64,000 bases of DNA, from positions 383,578-447,577 of the forward strand of contig NZ_LT699745.1 of NCBI RefSeq assembly GCF_900155385.1, read 5' to 3'. The translations under genes were made by a program, and so were the position numbers. The DNA is from Vreelandella massiliensis. GTDB lineage: Bacteria > Pseudomonadota > Gammaproteobacteria > Pseudomonadales > Halomonadaceae. The stretch's first letter is position 1. The number at the start of each line of letters is the position of its first letter. The notes below the pieces were generated by a model. It searched no databases. It was not told the origin of the DNA and was given only the letters and a program-made list of their open reading frames with translations. Of the stretch, positions 43,747 through 52,372 are shown piece by piece.

Positions 43747-45841
43747 ATGCAAAATCCGCTGCTTGATAAAGATCCATCGCCTGCTCGAAGGCGGTGTGCC
43801 ACTCGCGTTGTGATTCGCTAAGCGAGTCCCAGCGGCTAATCGGTTCTAAAATCCATAGCGGGGTGCCACGCCCCTTCACGCGGACTTTATCGAGGCGGCG
43901 ATAGCACCACCCGGGCGCCTGCTCGGCGGTGGTGTCGCTGACGATCACGCTCACGCCATACGCCTTGGTCAACCCTTCCAAGCGCGAGCCGAGATTGACG
44001 TTATCGCCCATCACCGTATACGCCATGCGAAAGCTGGAACCCATGTTGCCCACACTCATCGGCCCGGTGTTGAGGCCCACACCCATTGCCAGTGCGGGTT
44101 TGCCCTCGGCGGTAAACTCGTGATTGATGGCTTCCAGGGCTTCTAGCATCGCAAAAGCACCCTCAAGCGCGTGTTCTGCATGCTGTTCATCGTGCAGCGG
44201 CGCGCCCCAGAACGCCATAATGGCATCCCCCATGTACTTGTCGATGGTGCCGTTGTGCTGATGAATCGCGCCGGTCAACGGCGTTAACAGCCGGTTCATC
44301 ACCTCGGTCAGCTCTGCGGGGGGAATGGACTCAGAAAACGCGGTAAAGCCGCGCACATCGGAGAACAGTACAGTGAGCTCGCGCTCCTCGCCCTCTAGGC
44401 CAAAGCTTTCGCCACTATCCACCATGTCCTCCACCAGCTCGGGAGGAATGTACTGGCCAAAGCGGTCAGCGACCCAGCGTTTTTGCTGTGTTTCACGTAG
44501 AAAGTTCATCGCCAAATGCCATAGCATCTGCGCCACCAGCAGCACCAGCAGGCCCGCGATAGGCAGTGCAAGCCCTTGATACCACGCCCAAAGGTTGCCG
44601 CCTACCGCGGTGGCCAGCAGCACGCCACTCAACAGCAACAACAACGGCGCATTTAAGCGGGGATATAGCAGCACCATGATAAGCCCCAGCACACTCAGGC
44701 TAACCAGCTCAAAGCCAAGCACCCAGGGCGGCTGCGCCTTGAAGCTCTGGTGCAGCATGCCGGCCAGCAGGCTCAAGTTAATCTCCGGCCCGGGGAAGAC
44801 CGCCCCGACCGGCGTGGAGCGCAGATCCATCAGCCCCGGCGCGGAGGCACCGAGTATCAACGTTTTTCCCGCCAGCGCTCCCGGCTCAAGCCGGCCTTCC
44901 AGCACATCCACCGCCGAGATGTAGTCGAAGTGCCCGCGCGGGCCGTACCACGGCACCAGCCCCGCCCCCCGCGCATCCACGGGGATTTCAAAGCCACCCA
45001 CGTCCAGCGCTTCCAGCTGAGCGACTCCCGCGCCTTCGCCAATCATGGGGGTAATGGTGGGCTGACCCAGCATCGCGAGTAGCATCGCCAGCGGTAAATT
45101 GGGGTATAGCTCTCCCTCCCAACGCTGCAGCATCGGGACACGACGAAAGACCCCGTCATCATCCACGCGCGGGTTATCGAAAAAGCCCGCGCCGAGGGCG
45201 CTCTGTTGCAGCATGGGCAGGTTGGCGGTGTAGCGCTCAGGCGTGGGGAACGGCAGTTGCGAAGAGGCCTCCACGGTAGCCGGCGGCGGTAGTTGCCCCA
45301 CCGGCGGCGGGTCACTCGGTTGACGCGAGGCCTGAAAATAGTAACCCAGCACCACCGGATAATCGGCCAGCGTGCTGGCTAACTGCTCATCCCCGTCCGC
45401 AGGCGGCGACACATCGCGCAGTTCCGGGTAGTCGCGCGTCAGCGCTTTCCAGTGCTCCCGCCACAGCGAGGCCTCAGGCTCGGCAAACACCACATCAATG
45501 CCCAAAAGTCCCGCGTCATACTCGTTAAACAGCGTCTCGATCAACTCGGCGAGCGTGGCGCGCGACCACGGCCACTGCCCCACTTCAAACAGGCTGCGCT
45601 CATCGATATCGATAATGGCCAGCGAGGGGTCCTTCTGCCCGGAGAGCGTGCCACGCACCTTAAGGTCATACGCCTGCCACTCTAGGCGCTCCAGCATAGG
45701 CAAGGGCATCCACCCCACTCTTTCCGCCAGCAGCAAGACAACAATCAGCGCACCGCCAAGATATTGTAGCCAACGCCAATAGCGGCTCTTGATGGAACGG
45801 TGCTGTTGAGAAGAGCGCTGTTGAAAAGAATCAGTCGACAC
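43610..45841 (-). CDS. CHASE2-domain adenylate cyclase (class III)
   Basis: From GTG 45841 the protein has 743 residues: a short cytoplasmic start, one helix (about 24-40), an extracytoplasmic CHASE2 sensor (about 50-335, with PSLAIIDIDERSLFEVGQWP and GLLGIDVVFAEPE), three helices (about 350-440), and a class III cyclase domain (about 475-650) with metal-binding VLFSDVRGFTAFSE and YMGDAIMAFWGAP. Expected product is cAMP; the exact nucleotide is inferred. An upstream extension of the frame to 46003 would enter IS256 sequence, so the internal GTG is chosen. Its 3' end doubles as the island's right repeat. Confidence 0.87.
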   Translation of the reverse strand: MSTDSFQQRSSQQHRSIKSRYWRWLQYLGGALIVVLLLAERVGWMPLPMLERLEWQAYDLKVRGTLSGQKDPSLAIIDIDERSLFEVGQWPWSRATLAELIETLFNEYDAGLLGIDVVFAEPEASLWREHWKALTRDYPELRDVSPPADGDEQLASTLADYPVVLGYYFQASRQPSDPPPVGQLPPPATVEASSQLPFPTPERYTANLPMLQQSALGAGFFDNPRVDDDGVFRRVPMLQRWEGELYPNLPLAMLLAMLGQPTITPMIGEGAGVAQLEALDVGGFEIPVDARGAGLVPWYGPRGHFDYISAVDVLEGRLEPGALAGKTLILGASAPGLMDLRSTPVGAVFPGPEINLSLLAGMLHQSFKAQPPWVLGFELVSLSVLGLIMVLLYPRLNAPLLLLLSGVLLATAVGGNLWAWYQGLALPIAGLLVLLVAQMLWHLAMNFLRETQQKRWVADRFGQYIPPELVEDMVDSGESFGLEGEERELTVLFSDVRGFTAFSESIPPAELTEVMNRLLTPLTGAIHQHNGTIDKYMGDAIMAFWGAPLHDEQHAEHALEGAFAMLEALEAINHEFTAEGKPALAMGVGLNTGPMSVGNMGSSFRMAYTVMGDNVNLGSRLEGLTKAYGVSVIVSDTTAEQAPGWCYRRLDKVRVKGRGTPLWILEPISRWDSLSESQREWHTAFEQAMDLYQAADFASAECAFKSLPDQEDAPTQMYLERIEHFKTEPPPAGWDGVWTHKGK

Positions 45842-45960
45842 GCCAAGGACCTCGCTGCCAATGTAATGACAACCTAGCACGCCGGGCGCGTTAAAACGCA
45901 AACGCCTCGACCAAAGGCCAGAGCAATCGCACGGGAATAAGGTTCCACGCACCAGCCAAC

Positions 45961-46860
45961 TTCTATCTGAAGGGGATCTCCACCGGCGACTACCAAGAGG
46001 CATTGGCCGCGCTGCTGGGTGATCAGGCCAAAGGCCTTTCGGCGAACACCGTGTCTCGGCTCAAGAAGCAGTGGGAGGACGAGCGGCAGAAACGCGACCT
46101 ATCAGAGCAGCGCTATGTCTATTGGTGGGTCGACGATATCTACAGCAAGGTGCGCATGGATGACAGCCTGTGCCTGCTGGTGATCATCGGTGTAACCGAG
46201 CATGGTCGTAAAGAGCTGGTGGCCGTTGAGGATGGACGACGGGAGTCGGAAGCCAGCTGGGTAAAACTGCTCACGGGACTACGGGAGCGCGGACTCACCC
46301 AGGCCCCCAAGCTGGCGATCGGCGACGGTGCCATGGGGTTCTGGGCGGCGTTGAGCAAGCTCTATCCGGAAACGGATCACCAGCGTTGCTGGGTGCATAA
46401 GACGGCCAATGTACTGAATAAGCTACCGAAATCCGTGCAGCGCAAGGTCAAGGCTGACCTGCACGAGATATGGATGGCCGAGACACGCGTTGATGCCCAC
46501 AAGGTGTTTGATTGCACTGTGAAACGCTTTGACGCCAAGTACCCCAACGCCATGGCGTGCTTGGTGAAAGATCGGGAGGCACTGCTGGCGTTCTACGACT
46601 ACCCAGCAGAGCACTGGTTGCATATCCGCACGACTAACCCGATCGAATCAACCTTCGCCACGGTTCGCCTGCGGAGTAAACGCGGCCGGAACTGCGGTTC
46701 TCGAGCAACGACCTTGGCGATGGTGTTTAAGCTGCTTCAGAGCGCCCAGAAGCGCTGGAAGCGGATAGCAGGGTTCAACAAACTGGAACTCGTCGTGAAT
46801 AACGTGAAGTTCCAAGATGGTGAGCCTTTAACCGATCAATCAGACAGCAACGCCGCCTAA
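45961..46860 (+). pseudogene. IS256-family transposase, N-terminus missing
   Basis: The frame is open from about FYLKGISTGDYQEAL to a TAA at 46858-46860 and gives about 299 residues matching the IS256 Mutator-type transposase: WWVDDIYSKVRM with the first Asp, LAIGDGAMGFW with the second, HQRCWVHKTANVLN, and the final Glu in TTNPIESTFATVRLR. The first roughly 110 residues and the left end are absent. The break lies about 120 bp from the cyclase start, so it may have replaced the cyclase's upstream region. Confidence 0.8.
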
Positions 46861-46897
46861 ATGGCCATACACAAACATTGACGATAACTCGCTCGAC

Positions 46898-47644
46898 ATG
46901 AGCCGTGTATTTTCGCTCGATATCGGCATCGATAACCTTGTCGCCATCACCTCCAACCAGCCGGATTACCGTCCTGTTCTGATTAAGGGCAAGGTCATCA
47001 AGTCGATTAACGCGAAGTACAACAAAGATAAGGCGGCATTAGCCAAGAAAGGCAAAAAGCGTCACATCCGCTCGAAAGTCGGGAAACGCCATGCGCGCAT
47101 TCACGACTATTTTCACAAAGCCAGTCATTGGATGGTGAGCGAGTGAGTACGCACCCGCACGGGCAAACTGGTCATTGGCAAAAACCCAGGGTGGTAACAG
47201 GGCGTGAATATCGGTCGCGTCAATAACCAGAAATTCACCGCGATCCCCTACACCAAGTTGATCGAATTGATCCAGTACAAGGCGGAGGAACGGGGCATCG
47301 AGGTGGTATTGATGAACGAAGCCTACACCAGCAAAGCCAGCGCCCTGGATCTCGACCCCATCCCCGACTATGACGAAGCACGCAAGCGCAAACCGACCTT
47401 TAGCGGTAGGCGCATCAAACGAGGCCTCTACCGTACCGCCTCGCGTCAGCAGATCAATGCAGACGTAAACGGTAGCGCCAATATCATGCGAAAAGAAATC
47501 GGCAACGAGTGGATCACCGATCACCTCCGAGCAGATAAGGGCGTTGTGGACACGCCCATGACAATCACGCACATCGATGCGCGGTTGTCATTAGAAGTTT
47601 GCCACCGCGCAAGCGAAACCACGTCTAACGGCTTAGCCGCGTAG
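46898..47644 (+). pseudogene. tnpB: TnpB (IS200/IS605), N-terminally truncated with two nonsense codons
   Basis: One continuous frame carries RuvC-I FSLDIGIDNLVAIT, then LVIGKNPGW, RuvC-II MNEAYTSKAS and RuvC-III NADVNGSANI. In-frame stops lie at 47144 (TGA) and 47195 (TAA, where related proteins have Lys in GWKQ). No frameshift was seen. The N-terminal wedge and helical domains are missing where the IS256 fragment ends. The zinc-finger cysteines between RuvC-II and III are also absent, as in some TnpB groups. TnpA is not present. Confidence 0.85.
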
Positions 47645-47650
47645 GCGTGG
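47619..47650 (+). other. Hairpin at the tnpB stop, likely IS605 right end / omegaRNA foot
   Basis: CCACGTCTA pairs with TAGGCGTGG (one G-T wobble), and an inner CGGC-TTA-GCCG stem sits in the loop. IS200/IS605 elements end in such hairpins, and TnpB guide RNAs come from this end of the transcript. The guide would be the sequence just downstream of 47650. Confidence 0.55.
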
Positions 47651-47654
47651 TAGT

Positions 47655-48494
47655 TCATGATAGGTTATTATTATCAACGATAAGTAATCGATTAAGCTGT
47701 TGTTTTAATATTTTAGAAGGCTCATGACCTTGCGCTGACGCTTCTCTCAGCCAATTGTAAGCGGTGTATATTTCACCTTGGAATAAATATCCGCTGGCAA
47801 GTTGGAGCTGCGAAGGAATATGTCCGAAAGTGGCGGCTAGTTCACGCCATTTTTTCGCTGACACATGGTCAACAAACTCAGGATATTCACCCTCGAAAAA
47901 AGTGGCTAACCGTGCCATGGCGTCGGGTTGCTCTTCTTTTGCGGCTTGAGATAAATACCAAATACCATTTTTGATATCTCCATGCGACGCATTTGATGAA
48001 AGGCAATAGATACCTAAGTTATAAGCTGCTTCAGATGACCCCAACTGCCGTGCATAAACAAAAAGTGACAATGATTTTTCACGATCTTGTTGCACTAAAT
48101 CCCCCCACCAATAGTGACAACCCAGTCGGTTAATTGCACCAGGATGATGTTGACTGCACGCATCATAAAGTAGGGCAATCGCCATAGACGGTGAGTGATC
48201 GACCCCCTTGCCTTTGAGATACAGTAATGCGAGGTTATAAATAGCATCCAAGTGCCACTTTTTAGCTGCTTGCTGCCAGTACTCAGCGGCAACGGCTACG
48301 TTTGGTGGCTTATCGGCACCATTGTATGCACGAAGCCCCAACATGAAGTTCGCCTCACTATCTCCCTCTTCCCCAAGCGCTTTTAGCTCATGAAGAAATG
48401 ACTGCTTGAGCTGATTCACGTTTGTTACCTGAGGACCTGAAGAGCTAGGCTCAGGGTTGATAAAATTCAAACGGTTTAAGTCACTAAAGTGCAT
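47655..48494 (-). CDS. Sel1-like repeat protein
   Basis: From ATG 48494 (GGAGC six bases upstream) the 279-residue protein contains about five Sel1/TPR-like helical repeats, for example AAEYWQQAAKKWHLDAIYNL, ALLYLKGKGVDHSPSMAIAL and SSEAAYNLGIYCLSS. No signal peptide is seen. Sel1 proteins act as scaffolds in signalling or secretion, and the partner here is unknown. It sits between two decayed RNA-guided nuclease elements (tnpB and iscB) and may be cargo or a bystander. Confidence 0.8.
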   Translation of the reverse strand: MHFSDLNRLNFINPEPSSSGPQVTNVNQLKQSFLHELKALGEEGDSEANFMLGLRAYNGADKPPNVAVAAEYWQQAAKKWHLDAIYNLALLYLKGKGVDHSPSMAIALLYDACSQHHPGAINRLGCHYWWGDLVQQDREKSLSLFVYARQLGSSEAAYNLGIYCLSSNASHGDIKNGIWYLSQAAKEEQPDAMARLATFFEGEYPEFVDHVSAKKWRELAATFGHIPSQLQLASGYLFQGEIYTAYNWLREASAQGHEPSKILKQQLNRLLIVDNNNLS

Positions 48495-48623
48495 AAAAAA
48501 GCTCCAGCTACTTCGTCGGATTCTGCGCAAGATACCCGGAACTTTGAGTGCCGGGAGGGATAACGCATTGCCCATAGGGCGACTGGGTTACGCCACTGCC
48601 TGTCCCGCTCCTCCTGTTGTTGG

Positions 48624-49660
48624 CTAATGGATGAATAGTATTAGGTGATAACCATAGCCACCATCCTGCTGAATCTGAGTGCAGTGCATGTACGAAATCC
48701 CTGACACGTAGTCGTGTTCTGTCTGGATGTCATAGCTGTCATTTTTACGCACCGCGATACGGATGTCGAACTACTGGCGCTTGTACTTGGTGCGGCTACC
48801 ACTAGCCCCTGTCACCACGGTGGCTTTGAGCGCAATAAATAGCGTCCAGCGCGTGTCCTTGACCGCATTGTCATCGGGAAAGGGTTGCTTGAGCTGGCGC
48901 TGTAAGCACTCCAGCTGTACGTCTGCTGACAAGCCGTTGGCCTTGAGGCGCTTTTTCAGCGCTTTGCCGATGGCGTAAAGTCCGCCGACGGAAACGCTTC
49001 TTGGCCTGGTTGCTAACGCGTTTTGAGCCACCGCGCGAGCTCCTCACCACGTGCTCTAATTCTAGTGGCATGTCGGAGGCTCCAGAGAAAGCACTCTCCC
49101 AGTCCCATTACTCGCGAACCCCGTAGCCGAGCAGAGCGCCTTGCTAGTATTCAACGCCTCTGATCTCGCGGTTGTCGTTCAAACCGCACCAACGCATAAT
49201 TGATCGCAGTGATCAGCGCCTGCTTGCCTAGCCGCTCCATCCTCGCCATGACGGTATCCATGATGCTGTATGCCGTGTGGCAACCAGCCGGTTTTGTGCG
49301 TCCGGTTGTCGAAACGCAGCGTTCGGTAGCGCAGGTTCTTTGACCGGCGACGGCGGCGAAAGCCACGACGCTGCTCCGATGCTTTTTGGGTCTGGAAGCA
49401 GCGATGCACCAGATCAAACAGATACAGCACATGGCGCTGGCCATCGTACGGTTCACGCATCAGCGCCAGTCCGGTCGTTTTGATGCCAAGGTTAATGCCA
49501 AAGCAAAGAGCTTGTGTGTCAACGCCCACCCAAGCTTGGAGCAGAATCACCGGCAGCGTTTACGCACCACGTCGCTCCCACGCGGCAGTAGCAAGCTTGC
49601 GCGCTTTTCGCTACACGGCATTAACGGCTGCTTGTGTTTATCTAGTACGAAAACCGTCAT
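48624..49660 (-). pseudogene. iscB: IscB nuclease, heavily decayed
   Basis: ATG 49660 (AGGAGG upstream) starts TVFVLDKHKQPLMPCSEKRA, the IscB leader. After frameshifts come RuvC-I (INLGIKTTGLALMRE), the Arg-rich bridge helix (SEQRRGFRRRRRSKNLRYR), and an HNH region with LELEHVVRSSRGGSKRVSNQ but without the usual CxxC before it. Near RTKYKR the protein jumps to its C-terminal end (RIAVRKNDSYDIQ, GISYMHCTQI), so RuvC-III is deleted. In-frame TAG and TAA codons interrupt EYQQG and VREY. No active nuclease can be made. Confidence 0.85.
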
Positions 49661-49665
49661 GCGAT

Positions 49666-49945
49666 TTCCTCCTTAACCGTACCCTTACGGGTCTCGTGTC
49701 GCGGGGCGTGCGCCCCGTCTCCCCTCGGGAATGTCGATAACCGGCTCCTGCGTTTCCGCAGCGATCAAGACCTTCGGCGTTTTACCTTGCGCCAGCATGA
49801 TCCCGACCTTCCAGAGCGGCAGGCTGAGGAAGCACCTGCCAATGGGCTTTGACGACCTGTTATCAACGTAGCGGCTATACCGCCCGCTCTCCCTGGTCAA
49901 CTAGGCTTGTTGTCACAAGCCTCTCCTTTCAGAGAGGTAGTTGAC
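49666..49945 (-). ncRNA. HEARO / omega RNA of the IscB element
   Basis: Directly upstream of iscB, the minus strand folds as expected for the HEARO/omegaRNA. An outer 8 bp stem GTCAACTA/TAGTTGAC (49938-49945 with 49896-49903) encloses two perfect hairpins, CCTCTC-TGAAA-GGAGAGG and GGCTTGT-GACA-ACAAGCC. Conserved-looking segments follow (AGGTCGTCAAAGCCCATTGG, GGTCGGGATC). The guide would be the roughly 16-24 nt before the outer stem, at 49946-49969. Unlike the protein gene, the RNA shows no obvious damage. Confidence 0.75.
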
Positions 49946-50080
49946 AGCATTCAACATTGCACGACGTCTATTTCGTCCTCTGTGATAAACGGATAATTCG
50001 CCTTATCGTAATTTTTTCATGAGGATGAGACTTTGATGTATGTGCGTTATCGCACAGACGTCACTTACTTACTAACAGTT

Positions 50081-50096
50081 AGCGGTTTTCCCCGCT
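50081..50096 (-). terminator. Weak hairpin downstream of the chemotaxis receptor gene
   Basis: AGCGG pairs with CCGCT around a six-base loop, 27 bp after the receptor stop on the minus strand. It lacks a strong T-run, so termination is only possible. A second small palindrome, TGTGCG-TTAT-CGCACA, lies at 50041-50056. Confidence 0.35.
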
Positions 50097-50122
50097 GTTT
50101 GATAATGAAACGTCAACAGGTC

Positions 50123-51460
50123 CTAGTCCATAAGGAATCTTTTCTCGCTGTCGGCATCGCCCTCTGTCTGACGCTTGAGCGTTTCAGCGAGGCCTTCTAG
50201 CTCACTGGACGTATCCGACAGCTCCTCAGCCAGATTGGACGAATTTTGAGCAACTTGTTGGAGTTCGTGGTTCGAAGCACTAATCTGCTCAATTCCATCT
50301 GCTTGCTCTTTTGTGCTGGTAGACACGCCCTGAATCAAGGTCGAAACGCTTTCAATCTGAGGAATCAGCGCTTTAATGCGATCCGTGGCCTTGTTGGCAA
50401 TCTCGATTGAAGCATTCGATGTCTTGGAGATGGTTTCCGCAGCTTTTCGGCTTTCTTGCGCTAGTTTTCTGACTTCCTGTGCCACCACGGCAAACCCCCG
50501 TCCCTGCTCGCCTGCCCGCGCCGCCTCAATAGACGCATTCAGTGCCAACAAGTTGGTCTGGAAAGCAATGTTATGAATCAGAACAATTTTGTCCGTAATG
50601 TCTTGCATGGCTTCACGGGTTTTCTCAACGTCCTGGCTGCTCTCAGATGCTTCTTTGACTAGCTGACTGGCCACAGACTCTGTCTGCCTTGCACTGTCGG
50701 CGTTTTGGGAGACAGAGGCTGTCAGTTCTTCAAGCGATGATGAGGTTTGCTCAATCACCGAGGCCTGCTGAGCAGTCGACGACGACAAATTGCTCGACGC
50801 TGACGATACATTGACGCTGAGGTCAACCACCTTGCCGGTGACGCCAGCAATTTCCTGGAGAATGTCTTGCTTTTGATATTGGAGTTTTTTCTTCATCTCT
50901 TCGCTTGCTGTCAATGCTGTATGCGCATCCGTGAACTGCCGTGCCATGCCGTTGACAATCAGGATCAGAATAACGGTTTCAACCACCAGATACGCAGCAT
51001 GCAGCATGATGATATTGAAGCTGGCTTCAGGCAGCACCCAGACACCGGCACCTTGTGACTGCATGAACCAAAAGCTTAGATGGTGGACGGTCGCTGTTAC
51101 CGTGCCTGCTAAAATGACCCGCCAGTCCTTGTAAATCAGCAGGAAGGCGAGAAGCACAAAGAGTCCGAAGTGAAACTCAATAATGCCGTGCATTTGATGG
51201 ATATGCAGGCCTGTCAGCACCATGAATGATATGCCGATGTATAATCGAGTCATCAGCTGGTCAGCATGAGCGTATACGAGATACACACCGAGCAAAGCGG
51301 TAGGCAAGCCAATTAAAACAGCCTCCCACCAAGTGTTGTTAACGGGCGCGAGGCCAAATCCAAGGGCAACAAGCAGGCCGAGCACCCAAAGCATTTTGCG
51401 GCTAGAGCGCGCCCAGTCATCGCTGAAGATGGCAGGATTAAGAGGGGTTAAGTTAAGCAT
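50123..51460 (-). CDS. Methyl-accepting chemotaxis protein with six-helix membrane domain
   Basis: From ATG 51460 the 445-residue protein has about six N-terminal helices (20-180) rich in His ([24 protein letters not shown]) and little periplasmic loop, then a coiled-coil signalling domain with the conserved hairpin [20 protein letters not shown] and [20 protein letters not shown]. The His-rich membrane part could bind a metal or haem, or sense membrane energy; this is inference. The TTG 30 bp upstream is a weaker start. It is monocistronic and separated from the thioredoxin-like gene by 57 bp. Confidence 0.9.
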   Translation of the reverse strand: MLNLTPLNPAIFSDDWARSSRKMLWVLGLLVALGFGLAPVNNTWWEAVLIGLPTALLGVYLVYAHADQLMTRLYIGISFMVLTGLHIHQMHGIIEFHFGLFVLLAFLLIYKDWRVILAGTVTATVHHLSFWFMQSQGAGVWVLPEASFNIIMLHAAYLVVETVILILIVNGMARQFTDAHTALTASEEMKKKLQYQKQDILQEIAGVTGKVVDLSVNVSSASSNLSSSTAQQASVIEQTSSSLEELTASVSQNADSARQTESVASQLVKEASESSQDVEKTREAMQDITDKIVLIHNIAFQTNLLALNASIEAARAGEQGRGFAVVAQEVRKLAQESRKAAETISKTSNASIEIANKATDRIKALIPQIESVSTLIQGVSTSTKEQADGIEQISASNHELQQVAQNSSNLAEELSDTSSELEGLAETLKRQTEGDADSEKRFLMD

Positions 51461-51517
51461 TACTTTTGCTGCTCTCAGTAGGAAGGACAAGGGAATTTTC
51501 GGATTTTAAAAGTGCGA

Positions 51518-52126
51518 CTATATAGACGGCCAGTCGCAGTAACAGCCGAAGCTGGAAATGTTCAACCATGGCACAACAGATTCTTTCGCTATCATATCTT
51601 CGAGAATAATATCGACAGGGCTATCGTTGTCAGCAGTGCAAAGCGCCCCATCACTAAAAGGACCAGAATAGATCAGATCATGGGTCTCGTCGGTAATAAT
51701 GGCAGAAGGGCTGCTGATGCCATTTATGGTGTTAACCACCATTGCCTCAGCGACCCCTGGGAAGGTATTGAGTGCATCTGCTTTTTCGTTTTCGCGGGGC
51801 ACTGCGACAACAAAACGAATCCCTTCCGGCGCATATTCAGCAATAATATCTTTAATGTGTTTGATACTGAATCGGCTACAGGGGCAGCCCTCATCCCAAA
51901 GAATGACGAGGTGCTCTTGTGTAACAGGAACGTCTGCAGCCGGCAGGTTATCTGCGACCTGTTGAGCAATGTCTGCTGAGAATTGTGCCAGGGTTTCAGC
52001 GTCGGCCCCTTCACCAAACGCGCGTAGATCCTTGAACATAAAATACCAAAACAGATAGACCATCGTAATGGCCCAGCAGGTCACAAGGAGCGTTAAGCCC
52101 AGCGTTCTTTTTGATGGGGTTTGCAT
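51518..52126 (-). CDS. Membrane-anchored thioredoxin-like protein (DUF6436 type)
   Basis: One N-terminal helix (about 9-28) anchors a 170-residue domain with the beta-alpha-beta pattern of thioredoxin folds: HLVILWDEGCPCSRFSIKHI with a CPCS motif near residue 80, and SPSAIITDE holding the cis-Pro-like region. The C-terminus is Cys-containing (SSFGCYCDWPS). A periplasmic redox or metal-handling role is possible; the exact function is unknown. It is read in the same direction as the chemotaxis receptor. Confidence 0.7.
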   Translation of the reverse strand: MQTPSKRTLGLTLLVTCWAITMVYLFWYFMFKDLRAFGEGADAETLAQFSADIAQQVADNLPAADVPVTQEHLVILWDEGCPCSRFSIKHIKDIIAEYAPEGIRFVVAVPRENEKADALNTFPGVAEAMVVNTINGISSPSAIITDETHDLIYSGPFSDGALCTADNDSPVDIILEDMIAKESVVPWLNISSFGCYCDWPSI

Positions 52127-52372
52127 AGGCTGGCTGATCCAAATGACGATGATAAATAAAGACGAGTATGCTCTATTGTCGGCTTATAGGTCATAGTGAA
52201 TTGATTTAAATTTGCGCATCAGGCCCATGAAATAGAGCATTGCATTTTGCTGCGCCTCTTTTGGTGGTTCACAAAGCAGCTATTAGCTGTCGGCAACTCT
52301 ATCGTTCAATACATTATTATTGTTTTCTATCTTTGCATATCAAGCATTCTACTTATTTTTCTTTTAAAGCAA

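Noticed and set aside
43513..43752. Minus-strand 79-residue frame at the right repeat
   Set aside because: It is the same wrong-frame reading of the cyclase 3' end, seen also at 16136-16417.
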